The notes under the pieces are model-generated. The model did not search any database. It saw nothing but the letters and a program-made list of their open reading frames with translations, and was not told where the DNA came from. Shown here piece by piece: positions 27,476 through 36,351 of a stretch of 64,000 nt of DNA. The position numbers and the translations under genes are program-made. Source of the stretch: Chitinophagaceae bacterium UBA1946 (GTDB lineage: Bacteria > Bacteroidota > Bacteroidia > Chitinophagales > Chitinophagaceae); NCBI GenBank assembly GCA_002336815.1, contig DDEU01000014.1:1-64000 (forward strand), given 5' to 3'. The first letter of the stretch is position 1. Every line of letters starts with the position of its first letter.

Positions 27476-28639
27476 CTAAACCATTGGCCATGCAAATGTA
27501 CTCTGTAGTTGTATCCGCCTGCCGGTTTGTTGCGACTTTCTTGCAGCTTCAATAATTTCCAGTACATGCAACGCATGTTCTACATTGATCCTCGGCTCTA
27601 CTGCTTTTACGATGCTTTCACCCACCACCCTTGCACCTTCCTGCCATTCGTACCCGCCTTTGTCGGTGCACAGCAATTTCGGAGGTTCTGTTTCTGATGT
27701 ATCCATCACTACGCCATTGGTTTCCCAATCGTACCCAATGAGCCGCATATTGCCTTTTGTGCCGTACACCTGTATCGAATGCAGCGACTGGTTGGTAGCT
27801 TCATGACCATGCGGATCAAAATAATTAAAGCCACACATCACATGCGACAACACGCCATTGGCATGTTCGAGTAACACCTGTGCATTGTCTTCTGCCACTA
27901 CTTTTATCTTCCCCTTGTCATCTACCGTGCGTTCGGGTGTTATGATACTCAGCATTGCCATCACAGATTTTGCCGGACCAAGCAACCCTGTTAAGGTGGC
28001 CATGTTATACACGCCCAGGTCGGGCATGCTGCCTCCGTCCTGCTCATAAAAAAATGCACTCCAGCCCGGGCCGGTGTGGCCATACTGGCCGTGTGCAGCA
28101 GCTACTGTTCCCAATTGTCCCTCCTGTATGGCTTTGCTCATAAAGGCAAACTGCGGGCTGTTCACTACTGCAGGCGCTCCCCACAGGCGCAATTTTTTGC
28201 TCCGGGCAAGATCCAGTAATGCTTTTCCTTCTGCATAAGTATTGGCCATGGGCTTTTCGCTCCACACATGTTTACCGGCGAGCAAGGCCTTTTTATTTAA
28301 CATGCCATGCACCTGCATATCGGTAGTGGTTACCATCATATCAAAAGGCACACCTGCAAGCAGGTCGTCAATATTCTTATACGTTTGTGCGTTTACGTTA
28401 TACTGTTTATTCTGCGCCAATGCCCGCTCGTATTTTGTATCACAAAGGCTTACCACTTCTATCATTTTTGAAGACAGCAACTGGGGCAGGTAACGGTTAC
28501 TTACACTGCCGCAGCCGATCAGCGCCACTTTTAATTTTTTATCATCTACGGCTGCCCATGTTTCGATGGAAGATACGAGCAGGGACGCTGCCGTTAAAGC
28601 GGATGCTTTTATGAATTCATTCCGGGATATATTTTTCAT
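27476..28639 (-). CDS. Gfo/Idh/MocA-family oxidoreductase with export signal
   Basis: 387 aa from the preferred Met at 28639; the longer frame from 28666 would overlap the GH31 gene. The N terminus (KNISRNEFIKASALTAASLLVSS) resembles the Tat-type signals common in Bacteroidota members of this family, with the twin Arg reduced to SRN. It is followed by a Rossmann motif (ALIGCGSVSNRYL) and SEKPMA, the standard EKP motif. The C-terminal domain includes HTGPGWSAFFYEQDGGSMPDLG. Probably periplasmic and acting on a sugar or glycoside. Seventeen bp separate it from GH31; a 99-bp gap follows. Confidence 0.88.
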   Translation of the reverse strand: MKNISRNEFIKASALTAASLLVSSIETWAAVDDKKLKVALIGCGSVSNRYLPQLLSSKMIEVVSLCDTKYERALAQNKQYNVNAQTYKNIDDLLAGVPFDMMVTTTDMQVHGMLNKKALLAGKHVWSEKPMANTYAEGKALLDLARSKKLRLWGAPAVVNSPQFAFMSKAIQEGQLGTVAAAHGQYGHTGPGWSAFFYEQDGGSMPDLGVYNMATLTGLLGPAKSVMAMLSIITPERTVDDKGKIKVVAEDNAQVLLEHANGVLSHVMCGFNYFDPHGHEATNQSLHSIQVYGTKGNMRLIGYDWETNGVVMDTSETEPPKLLCTDKGGYEWQEGARVVGESIVKAVEPRINVEHALHVLEIIEAARKSQQTGRRIQLQSTFAWPMV

Positions 28640-28656
28640 AACAATGATTTTCTTTC

Positions 28657-31164
28657 TTATTTCCACTGCACAACAATTTCAGCGGGTGCATTGTCAATAC
28701 TGACGATCTTTTGCCCGGCCGGTTCTGCATCATTTTTGATTGATTGATAATAAGACGGGTCGTACACATCGCCGAGGTATTTCAAAGCATCCAGTATCGG
28801 TTCGTTGCCTTGTGCAGGCGAAGCCTCCCCGGAACCGTTGATCCGTACCAGGCTCATCATTGAATCCATGCCGTGGAAAACCACTTGTACCTTTTTAAAG
28901 CGGGAATTAAAACTGCCCTGCTGCTTTTCAATGAGTAATTGTTTTTTTGCAGGATCAAATGTTATTACACGTTTGCAGTAGTCGCCCTGCCGGTATTCAA
29001 AGCCATCGCCTTTATCTTCATAATAAGTAAAGCTGCTTTTTTCTTTTCCATTGTACACATGCAGCCACAGTGTGTCGCCCGGCAGCTCTTTGGTTGACTG
29101 CACGATGCCTTGCATGGGAATTATGGAAGCGGCTTTTACAAAAACCGGCACCTGGTAAACCGGTACTTCCGCCGTCCATTCTTTTGCACCCTGCAGTTTT
29201 TCATCGGTGTACAGGTTGTACCAATCTCCTTTGGGCAAGTACATTTTTTTAATGGTTTCGGTACTTGTGACAGGTACCACCATCAACGCATCGCCAAATA
29301 AAAACTGGTACTGGTAACTGTTATCATACACTTTATCATCATGCGGATAATAAATGCAAAGACTTCTTGCAACAGGCATGCCGGTTGTACTGGCTTCATT
29401 AAAAGCTGCATAGATGTAAGGCATGAGCCGGTAGCGGAATTCGATGAATGTTTTTGAGATGGCTTCTACTTCATCACCATAGGCCCAGGGTTCTCCCGCC
29501 GGGCCGCCACAGCCTTTGTGGTTGCGGCAGAATGGAGAAAACACACCCGCCTGGATCCAGCGCCGGAACAATTCTTTTGACCCATCGCCGATAAAACCAC
29601 CGATATCATGACCGCAAAAAGAAAGACCGGACAAACCCATCTGGCTATTCAATAATAAACTGCTCAACAGTCCTTCATCACTGGCGGTATTATCGCCGCT
29701 CCACACGGCTGAATAGCGCTGTACGCCGGCAAAGCCCGAACGGGTTAAAATAAAAGGCCGCCGGGTGGGTGAGTTTTGCAAAGCTGCTTCAAAGCTGCTC
29801 CGGGCCATTTGAAAACCATATACATTTTTTGCTTCCAGTGCATTGGCTTTTCGGCCATCAAAGTCGAACAACAAATTGTCGGGTAAATAACTGCCGCCCA
29901 ACGCCGGTTCATTCATGTCGTTCCAGTAGCCATGAATGCCATTGTCTGGCAACCACTTCATTTTATCTTTCCACCATTGCCTTGTTTTGGGATTGGTGTA
30001 ATCTGGCAAATAACATTTTACGGGCGCAATTTCTGTGTTGAACAAACTGCCATCAGCATATTTAATGAATACATCTTTTGCCAGTCCATCCCTGTAAGAA
30101 TGATAGCTTGTATCAATGGCTACGCCCGGGTATACAGAGGCGGTAAGTTCAATGTTTTGCCGGGCAAGGCTTGCTGCCAGGGCGGGCATTGACGGGAACC
30201 TTTCTTTGTTTACCCTGAAAGGCTGGTAGCCCTGCTGGTAATCGGCATCCAGTACAATACAATCGATCGGTATCTTTTTCTGCCTGAAGGTAGCAGCAAT
30301 CCACTCCACTTTTTCCTGCGGATAATAACTGCAGCGGCTCTGGTGATAGCCGGTTGCCCATTGAGGCGGCAACTGTATCCTGCCGGTTAAAGCAGTGTAT
30401 GCTTCAATGATCTTTGCAACAGATTCATCGTACATAAAAAAATAATCGGCCTCTCCCCCATCTATATTTACCGACGTAAACTGTGGCGTTGACAAACCAA
30501 AATTGAAGAATGACCGGTAACTGTTATTATAAAAAATACCATACACTTCGCCGTGATGAATGCCGATGTAAAAAGGAATGCTTACATACATGCTCAATCT
30601 TGGATCGCCGTATTTGTACGTGTCGGTATTATTAAGCGTGATGCCCGTTCCCCGTTTGTCAAGATTGCCCAATGCTTCTCCCATGCCAACAAAGCGCTCA
30701 CCATCCTGCATTTTTTTATACACGCTTACTTTATCGCCGATAAACGTAGTACCGAAGCAATCACCTGCTGCATCTTCATTGATAATAGTTCCTGCTTTAT
30801 TTTTAAAAGCAACCCGGAAAGAAGGCGCTTTTGTGATCTCTACATCAACGGTACTGGTAGAAAGCAATATGATATTTCCCTTATCCTCTACCACTGCTGC
30901 ATTAAAACCTGCTACCGCAGGATTGACCAATGCATAAGAAAAATCACTGAATGATTTGTCTTTTGAAACCCTCACCCTGATGCTGTTGTTGCTACAGGCA
31001 TAAACGGCAAACATGCTGGTGGCTGTTTTTCCTTGTATACCGCCCGGTACTTGTTTGTAAGTAATTATTTTGCCGATATTCATTACCTGCGCTGCGGCAA
31101 TGCTGCTGCAGAACAGTAACAGCAACCACAATAACTTTTTGATATCTGCAGCAGGGTAGTTCAT
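28657..31164 (-). CDS. GH31 alpha-glucosidase family enzyme, secreted
   Basis: 835 aa with a signal peptide (about 1-25), N-terminal beta-sandwich, (beta/alpha)8 barrel from about 265, and C-terminal beta domains. The nucleophile is Asp416 in GYWNDMNEP and the acid/base is Asp491 in VWSGDN. It would hydrolyse alpha-linked gluco- or xylo-residues; alpha-1,6 or alpha-1,4 specificity is not predictable. In a beta-glucan locus this and the two GH97 enzymes point to alpha-linked side groups or a single alpha-linkage in the substrate. It starts 3 bp after the sterol-desaturase-like gene. Confidence 0.95.
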   Translation of the reverse strand: MNYPAADIKKLLWLLLLFCSSIAAAQVMNIGKIITYKQVPGGIQGKTATSMFAVYACSNNSIRVRVSKDKSFSDFSYALVNPAVAGFNAAVVEDKGNIILLSTSTVDVEITKAPSFRVAFKNKAGTIINEDAAGDCFGTTFIGDKVSVYKKMQDGERFVGMGEALGNLDKRGTGITLNNTDTYKYGDPRLSMYVSIPFYIGIHHGEVYGIFYNNSYRSFFNFGLSTPQFTSVNIDGGEADYFFMYDESVAKIIEAYTALTGRIQLPPQWATGYHQSRCSYYPQEKVEWIAATFRQKKIPIDCIVLDADYQQGYQPFRVNKERFPSMPALAASLARQNIELTASVYPGVAIDTSYHSYRDGLAKDVFIKYADGSLFNTEIAPVKCYLPDYTNPKTRQWWKDKMKWLPDNGIHGYWNDMNEPALGGSYLPDNLLFDFDGRKANALEAKNVYGFQMARSSFEAALQNSPTRRPFILTRSGFAGVQRYSAVWSGDNTASDEGLLSSLLLNSQMGLSGLSFCGHDIGGFIGDGSKELFRRWIQAGVFSPFCRNHKGCGGPAGEPWAYGDEVEAISKTFIEFRYRLMPYIYAAFNEASTTGMPVARSLCIYYPHDDKVYDNSYQYQFLFGDALMVVPVTSTETIKKMYLPKGDWYNLYTDEKLQGAKEWTAEVPVYQVPVFVKAASIIPMQGIVQSTKELPGDTLWLHVYNGKEKSSFTYYEDKGDGFEYRQGDYCKRVITFDPAKKQLLIEKQQGSFNSRFKKVQVVFHGMDSMMSLVRINGSGEASPAQGNEPILDALKYLGDVYDPSYYQSIKNDAEPAGQKIVSIDNAPAEIVVQWK

Positions 31165-31167
31165 ATT

Positions 31168-32343
31168 CTAATGATTAACGGGTTGATGTTTGAGTAATTT
31201 TTGGAAGATCCATTTCCTGCTGGTATGATCCAATTGCGGATTGGTTTTTAAAAAATCACTTCTTACCATAGCAGCGGTATGCTCCATATTGCCGGGATTC
31301 CAGCCGGGCGGTTTTACCAGGTAGTATAGTTTATTTCTACATCCTTTTGTATGCCTTATATCCTGGTACAACAAGATCAATTCCCCGAAATAAAAATCAA
31401 TGAAACTGGTTACATCCATTTGCCTTGTGATACCATATTCAATTTTAACCTCATCCCGCAATGGTTGAAGGGTACCAAACATCCAGTCCCAGAAGGGAAG
31501 AAAGGTGCAGAAATTGGTATCCATGTACAAAGGATTTTTTGCATGGTGTACCCGGTGGTGTGATGGTGTAATAAGAAAATATTTCAGTAAGCCCAGCCGG
31601 CCTTTCTTTAAGCTTCTTTCGCCGGCGTGAATAAAAGTGCCCCAGCCAACCTCTATTGCGAAAATGGGTATCAGCATCTCTGCCCTTACGCCCATTACTG
31701 AAAGGATGATCCATTGCATGAAAGTGGTAAAATAACCTTCTGCAAAAAAATGTACCCAGGCTGTAGTAATGGTTAGGTCATCGGGCGCATGGTGTGGCGA
31801 ATGAAAACACCAGAACAGGCGCACCCGGTGAAAAGTATAATGCCATACCCAGGTAGAAAGCTCCCATACCAGGTAAGCATATATCCAGCTATACCATTTG
31901 TTGTTGATGATAAAGAGGCTGAATTTATTGAAGAAAGGTGTTACCAGCTGGAATACATCCAGCTTTATTAACAATGGAATGTAAAGCCCAACGAAGCTGG
32001 CTAAAAAAGTAGGCTTGAATGTTCTGGCTACATAATGAAAAACAGCTTTTCCTTTTGCCAGCCCCCATTTATTTTCCTTTTCTTTTTGTACCGCTTCGTA
32101 CAGCAGCAAACCGATCTCCCAGAGAGTAATGATGAAAATGATCTCCCACACAATGGTCATAAATGTATCATTGTAAGAATGTGTTTTCACCTGCTGGTTT
32201 ATATCAGCGATCATCCCCTTGCCAAGGATGGTATTGTACAGGTAAATAAAAAAATTAGATACCCAATCCCAGGAGATATAAAAAAATGCAACAATAAAAA
32301 CCGCATTTTCAAACCAGCGCCAGTATTTGTTTTTTCCGGGCAA
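31168..32343 (-). CDS. Sterol desaturase/AGMO-like di-iron membrane hydroxylase
   Basis: 391 aa, several transmembrane helices (about 14-35, 60-82, 112-130 and 205-235) and the three histidine clusters of the fatty-acid hydroxylase superfamily: HYTFHR, HSPHHAP and HRVHH. The layout is closest to alkylglycerol monooxygenase-type members, which act on lipids in the membrane. It sits in the middle of a glycan operon, 12 bp after GH144 and 3 bp before GH31, which is unexpected. It may modify lipids or a lipid-linked glycan; the role is unknown. Confidence 0.85.
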   Translation of the reverse strand: MPGKNKYWRWFENAVFIVAFFYISWDWVSNFFIYLYNTILGKGMIADINQQVKTHSYNDTFMTIVWEIIFIITLWEIGLLLYEAVQKEKENKWGLAKGKAVFHYVARTFKPTFLASFVGLYIPLLIKLDVFQLVTPFFNKFSLFIINNKWYSWIYAYLVWELSTWVWHYTFHRVRLFWCFHSPHHAPDDLTITTAWVHFFAEGYFTTFMQWIILSVMGVRAEMLIPIFAIEVGWGTFIHAGERSLKKGRLGLLKYFLITPSHHRVHHAKNPLYMDTNFCTFLPFWDWMFGTLQPLRDEVKIEYGITRQMDVTSFIDFYFGELILLYQDIRHTKGCRNKLYYLVKPPGWNPGNMEHTAAMVRSDFLKTNPQLDHTSRKWIFQKLLKHQPVNH

Positions 32344-32355
32344 ATTATTTTTTAT

Positions 32356-33792
32356 TTATTTGATAGAAGGACTTTGAAATCCCAATTTTTTTAATCCGTT
32401 CTGTATATCCGGGATCTTCATAAATAAATTCCATAACAGGCCTGTGCGGTAGTTTTCTATCATGGTTATAATTGGCCCCTGGTCGATGGCCAAATGACTT
32501 TTTGCATACCAGTTATGATGAATGCTGAAGCCATCCACAAAACCATATTTGCTCCACACCTTATCCCCCATTTGATAATAAAAATATCTCAACGCCTGCA
32601 TGCTCTCCTTTGGCGTGTAAGGCATAGAAGAGATGGCAGCAGTAGGTTGTATCACGCCCCGGTCGTTCTCCGGGCTATGGGCGAGGTAACCTTTGTAGCT
32701 ATCGCCTGCCGTTAGTCCCCAGCATTGCTCACTATAGCCCTTGAATTTTTTAGGATTGTCGATACAGTAGGCCCTGTTGATGAGTGTGTGATTTTTTGTC
32801 TGCACCGCATAATCATTACCAAGGCTATCAGTTAATCCATTGGGGTTAATTCCCTGGAAAGTATATTGCTCAAAAAACAACGGACCACCCAGGTCTTTTC
32901 CGTAGTTGCCAAGTGGAAGCTTGTAGCCGTAATAGATGCTGTCGCATTTGAAACCGGGGCTTCCCGTCCAGGTGCCGTTGTAAGCATCCGGACTAATGGA
33001 ATGATATTGCGAAGAAGCAGACATGATATAAGTGATGAGGCATTCGTTGTAACCCCACACAGGAAAATTCATGTCGAACCCGTTATTGGGGCTCCAGTGC
33101 CAGTACAATTTTTTTTGCCCGTTCGTGTGCCAGTTCCAGTTAGCAGCGCCCCACATCTGGTTGATGCGTTTACGGAGATACACTTCTCTCGGCGTATCTT
33201 TTGAAAAATATTCACGGGCACATAAAAATCCCATGAGCAGGTAAGATGTTTCTACAAGATCGGCTCCATCGTCTAACCGGTCAAACTTGATGGTTTTACC
33301 GGTGCGGCCATTCATAAAATGCGGATAGATGCCATGGTAACAATCGGCATTGATCAAAAAATCTGCGATCTTGATCAACCTGCGAACAGCGGTGTCCCTG
33401 CCAATCCATCCTCTTTCCACCGCCACCACTGTACTCATGATGCCAAAGCCGGTACCACCGATGGCACCGGCATCGGGGCCAAATTCTGTATGGCTGAAAT
33501 TGGGTTCATCCCAGGCTTCATTGATATAATCCCAATAGTGTTCTGCCTTTACGGTGTTGCTTCTTTCCAGGGCCAGGCCACTGTAAGGATGGGCCCCATG
33601 CCAGAAGAAACGGAAGGTTTGTCTTTGCACGGTTTCCAGCAATTGTTCGTCGGTAAGATTTTTAATGATGCCCACCGGTGCAATGCTGTCCGGACCATCG
33701 CCATATTTACCTTTTGCCAGCGACTTGTTTTGCGCATTGAGTATGTTTGAAACAAAAACCAATACTGCAACTGTAAATAATTTCTTTATCAT
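32356..33792 (-). CDS. GH144-type endo-beta-1,2-glucanase family protein
   Basis: 478 aa with a signal peptide (about 1-20) and a single alpha-barrel catalytic domain (glycoamylase-like Pfam fold). The acidic motif D174-x3-D178-x2-E181 (in DDGADLVE) and Glu250 in YNECLITY have the spacing I recall for the essential residues D135/D139/E142/E211 of the Chitinophaga endo-beta-1,2-glucanase that founded GH144. It would cut beta-1,2-glucan to sophoro-oligosaccharides, probably in the periplasm because no lipobox is present. Three paralogues lie at 36352, 40599 and 42873. A different specificity remains possible. Confidence 0.88.
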   Translation of the reverse strand: MIKKLFTVAVLVFVSNILNAQNKSLAKGKYGDGPDSIAPVGIIKNLTDEQLLETVQRQTFRFFWHGAHPYSGLALERSNTVKAEHYWDYINEAWDEPNFSHTEFGPDAGAIGGTGFGIMSTVVAVERGWIGRDTAVRRLIKIADFLINADCYHGIYPHFMNGRTGKTIKFDRLDDGADLVETSYLLMGFLCAREYFSKDTPREVYLRKRINQMWGAANWNWHTNGQKKLYWHWSPNNGFDMNFPVWGYNECLITYIMSASSQYHSISPDAYNGTWTGSPGFKCDSIYYGYKLPLGNYGKDLGGPLFFEQYTFQGINPNGLTDSLGNDYAVQTKNHTLINRAYCIDNPKKFKGYSEQCWGLTAGDSYKGYLAHSPENDRGVIQPTAAISSMPYTPKESMQALRYFYYQMGDKVWSKYGFVDGFSIHHNWYAKSHLAIDQGPIITMIENYRTGLLWNLFMKIPDIQNGLKKLGFQSPSIK

Positions 33793-33872
33793 GTACGTGT
33801 ATATTTAATGTTCTCCGGTATGGATGCCTGGTTTCTCCTGGAGTTTATATTACGTGTTAATCTGTTCAGCAA

Positions 33873-35138
33873 TCACCGGTTTTCTTTACCGTTGCGCATG
33901 TTCATTCCCGCTGGTGTGATCCACCTGTTCAAAAAATTGTAGGGAAATTCAATCGCTATTTTATAGAATTCTGAAGGTAACCCCTTTACATCAATAGCCG
34001 CACTGCCATTTGCCACCGGCACTGTTTTATGTAATTTGTATTCATCTTTGCCGCCTTCCTTAAACCGGTTGGTGGTAGTAACCCAGATACGGGCAACACC
34101 TTTTTTATCCACCGCATCCCAGCGCACATTGATGGTATTCCCGGATAAAGACGCCCTGGCATTTACTGCGGACAATTTGCCAATCAGCGGCACACCATCT
34201 ACTTCCATCATTTTTTCACGGTCAATTGTAATGTTCAAAAATCGTACGAGGGATGGCATGATATCAACAATGCCTGCCTGCTGCTTTTTAAAGTGATCAT
34301 TTAATCCTTTGGCGTTGGTAGCGATCCAGGTTGTTCTTTCCCTGTTGCTTTGCCCGCCATGATGATACCCATTGTCTTCACGGCCATGATCTGTGGTGAT
34401 ATAGATCGCCCACTCTTCATTAAAATTCTTTTGCCTGTATTGAATGGCATTCCACAATTTTTTCAATTTGCCATCCAGCATTTTTACCGCATTGGTCAGC
34501 GAATCACCATTGCCGTGACGGTGGCCCATTTCATCTGTGTATTCCAGGTACACCCAGGAAAGATCCGGCGCATTTTTTCGGATCGTTTCGGCAGCTTTGT
34601 TTACCACCACCTCATCAATTACATTGTAGAAATAACCATTCGCATCGTGCGGATACCGGACTGTATCTGTTTCCATTCCATCAAAAACAAATTCGGGTTG
34701 AATGTTGCCTGCAGCTTTTTCTTCGCTGCCAATCAGTTTGGTGCGGTTGTCGATCCAGGTAGAAAAAATGCCGGTGGTTTTGTTGGGGTACTGAGTTTTA
34801 AACAAACGGAAAATATTCCAGTAATTATAATTGGGAGATTGCTCATAGTTATCCCATACATTGTGCTTATTGGCCCAGGTGCCGGTAAGCAGGCTGTTGT
34901 AACCAACCGCAGAAATGGTGGGTGTTTCTGAATAAGCGCCTGTTTCTCCTCCAACATGGGCCCGGGCATATCCTCCTTCCTTTGAAATACTTTTCAACGC
35001 CGGCATAGGAAGGCTTTCAATGAGGTCGGCCGGAATACCATCAGCGATCACGAACACTGCTTTGTGTATCTTTTGCGCATACACGGCACCAATACCTATT
35101 CCAAGCACAGCCAGGGAGAACAGTAATAATTTTTTCAT
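33873..35138 (-). CDS. Secreted type I phosphodiesterase/nucleotide pyrophosphatase-family protein
   Basis: 421 aa of the alkaline phosphatase superfamily with a signal peptide (about 1-21). Metal ligands are visible: Asp33 in VIADG, DEMGHRHG and TTDHG, with HHGGQSNRE late. Aligning to NPP enzymes puts Ser76 (in ETPTIS) at the usual nucleophilic Thr. A C-terminal beta domain (about 330-405) follows. It would hydrolyse phosphomono- or diesters outside the cytosol. As the first gene of the 34-kb minus-strand train, next to GH144, it could remove phosphoglycerol or phosphoethanolamine from a substituted glucan; this is inference. Confidence 0.88.
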   Translation of the reverse strand: MKKLLLFSLAVLGIGIGAVYAQKIHKAVFVIADGIPADLIESLPMPALKSISKEGGYARAHVGGETGAYSETPTISAVGYNSLLTGTWANKHNVWDNYEQSPNYNYWNIFRLFKTQYPNKTTGIFSTWIDNRTKLIGSEEKAAGNIQPEFVFDGMETDTVRYPHDANGYFYNVIDEVVVNKAAETIRKNAPDLSWVYLEYTDEMGHRHGNGDSLTNAVKMLDGKLKKLWNAIQYRQKNFNEEWAIYITTDHGREDNGYHHGGQSNRERTTWIATNAKGLNDHFKKQQAGIVDIMPSLVRFLNITIDREKMMEVDGVPLIGKLSAVNARASLSGNTINVRWDAVDKKGVARIWVTTTNRFKEGGKDEYKLHKTVPVANGSAAIDVKGLPSEFYKIAIEFPYNFLNRWITPAGMNMRNGKENR

Positions 35139-35459
35139 CCGGTCAAATTTTTAAATGGCATTGTAAATAAAAGCATATTTCATACAACGGATACAAAAAC
35201 AAGTAACGAACTATCAACCCGGTTGATGCAACCGGAAACCCGCTGATTGCACCGTTGCATGAAATGCTTTTTTTATTACCAAAAACAAAACACTCATTAT
35301 TGAAACAGCAACATCTGCCTGTTCTCATCATCGTTGCGTTCATCAAATGTAACAGGCGGCAAAATGGTAAACCACTATTCTAAAGCTTCAAACTTGTACT
35401 ATCTTAGCAAAATACCACATCCATCGGGTAATTTTATACCATAAAAATATCTGCCAGCC
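35139..35459. promoter_or_regulatory. Divergent intergenic region with nested inverted repeats
   Basis: This 321-bp region separates the phosphodiesterase gene (minus) from the AraC gene (plus) and must hold promoters for both. It contains CCGGTTG-ATG-CAACCGG at 35219-35235 (7-bp arms) and a wider inverted repeat with ATGCAACCGG (35226-35235) facing CCGTTGCAT (35252-35260). These are good candidates for operators of the adjacent AraC protein. TATCTTAG at 35400-35407 is one base off the Bacteroidota TAnnTTTG box for the AraC gene; no convincing -33 element was found. Confidence 0.5.
35219..35235. promoter_or_regulatory. 17-bp palindrome, candidate operator
   Basis: CCGGTTG and CAACCGG flank an ATG spacer. 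It lies between the divergent phosphodiesterase and AraC genes, about 80 bp upstream of the former and 225 bp upstream of the latter, a usual place for a regulator site. The right arm is also half of the wider repeat ending at 35260. Confidence 0.4.
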
Positions 35460-36350
35460 ATGAAGCCAGCACTTGAACACCTTCCGAGGGAGAAAGATGA
35501 GTCGTTCGTTGTGAAATATTTCGACTATAAATATTATCCTACACCATGGCATTATCATCCTGAACTGGAGATCGTACTTGTTACGGAAAGTACCGGTAAG
35601 CGCTTTATCGGCGATCACATCAGCGATTTCAGGCCGGGCAACCTTGCGCTTTTGGGACCTAATATTCCGCATACGTACAGGAATGAGGACCATTATTATG
35701 AAGACCAATCAACGTTAAGGGCAAAATCGATCGTGATACATTTTACAGAAGATTCTCTTGGAAAAGATTTTTTAAAACTACCGGAAGCAACCGTTATCAA
35801 CCGCCTCTTTGAACAGTCCACTTACGGATTGGAGATCAAAGGAAGAACAAACCAGAAACTAAGCAATAAGCTGGTGGATATTGCCGATTACACGGGTTTA
35901 AAGAAATGGATCTGCCTGGTGGAGATGCTGCTTGAAATTGCAGGTGGTAAAAAAGATGTTACCCGGATCACGCAATCGCCCTATACTGGTTACAATGAAA
36001 AAGAATCTACCCGTTTGTGTACGGTACTCAATTGGGTGGTGGCAAATCTCGAAAACAATATCACGCTGAATGATGCGGCGGCTACTGCGCAGATGAATCC
36101 CAATGCCTTCTCCCGGTTCTTTTCCATGCGTACCCGCAAGCCTTTTTCTGAATTTGTAAAAGAACAACGGTTACAAAAAGCAGCAAGGCTATTGATTGAA
36201 AGTGAACTACCGGTAACCCATATCTGCTTTGAGTGCGGCTATAATAACATCTCCAATTTTAACCGGCAGTTTTTAGATTATTACCAGATGAACCCGGTAA
36301 AATACAAAAAGGAATTCTTAAAAAAGATAGATAGTAATGTGGCCGGGTAG
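35460..36350 (+). CDS. AraC-family transcriptional regulator
   Basis: 296 aa: an N-terminal cupin-type ligand domain (WHYHPELEIV, GNLALLGPNIPHTYRN) and two C-terminal helix-turn-helix motifs (about 195-290), with the family signature around ISNFNRQFLDYYQMNPVKYKKEF. It is the only plus-strand gene between 1 and 57 kb and is divergent from the 34-kb gene train, so it probably activates that train in response to a sugar. Its stop is one base from the stop of the convergent GH144 gene, leaving no room for a separate terminator. Confidence 0.93.
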   Translation: MKPALEHLPREKDESFVVKYFDYKYYPTPWHYHPELEIVLVTESTGKRFIGDHISDFRPGNLALLGPNIPHTYRNEDHYYEDQSTLRAKSIVIHFTEDSLGKDFLKLPEATVINRLFEQSTYGLEIKGRTNQKLSNKLVDIADYTGLKKWICLVEMLLEIAGGKKDVTRITQSPYTGYNEKESTRLCTVLNWVVANLENNITLNDAAATAQMNPNAFSRFFSMRTRKPFSEFVKEQRLQKAARLLIESELPVTHICFECGYNNISNFNRQFLDYYQMNPVKYKKEFLKKIDSNVAG

Positions 36351-36351
36351 A

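Noticed and set aside
35257..35278. Terminator-like GCAT-GAA-ATGC followed by T-run
   Set aside because: The stem is only four base pairs, too weak for a terminator, and it lies inside a divergent promoter region.
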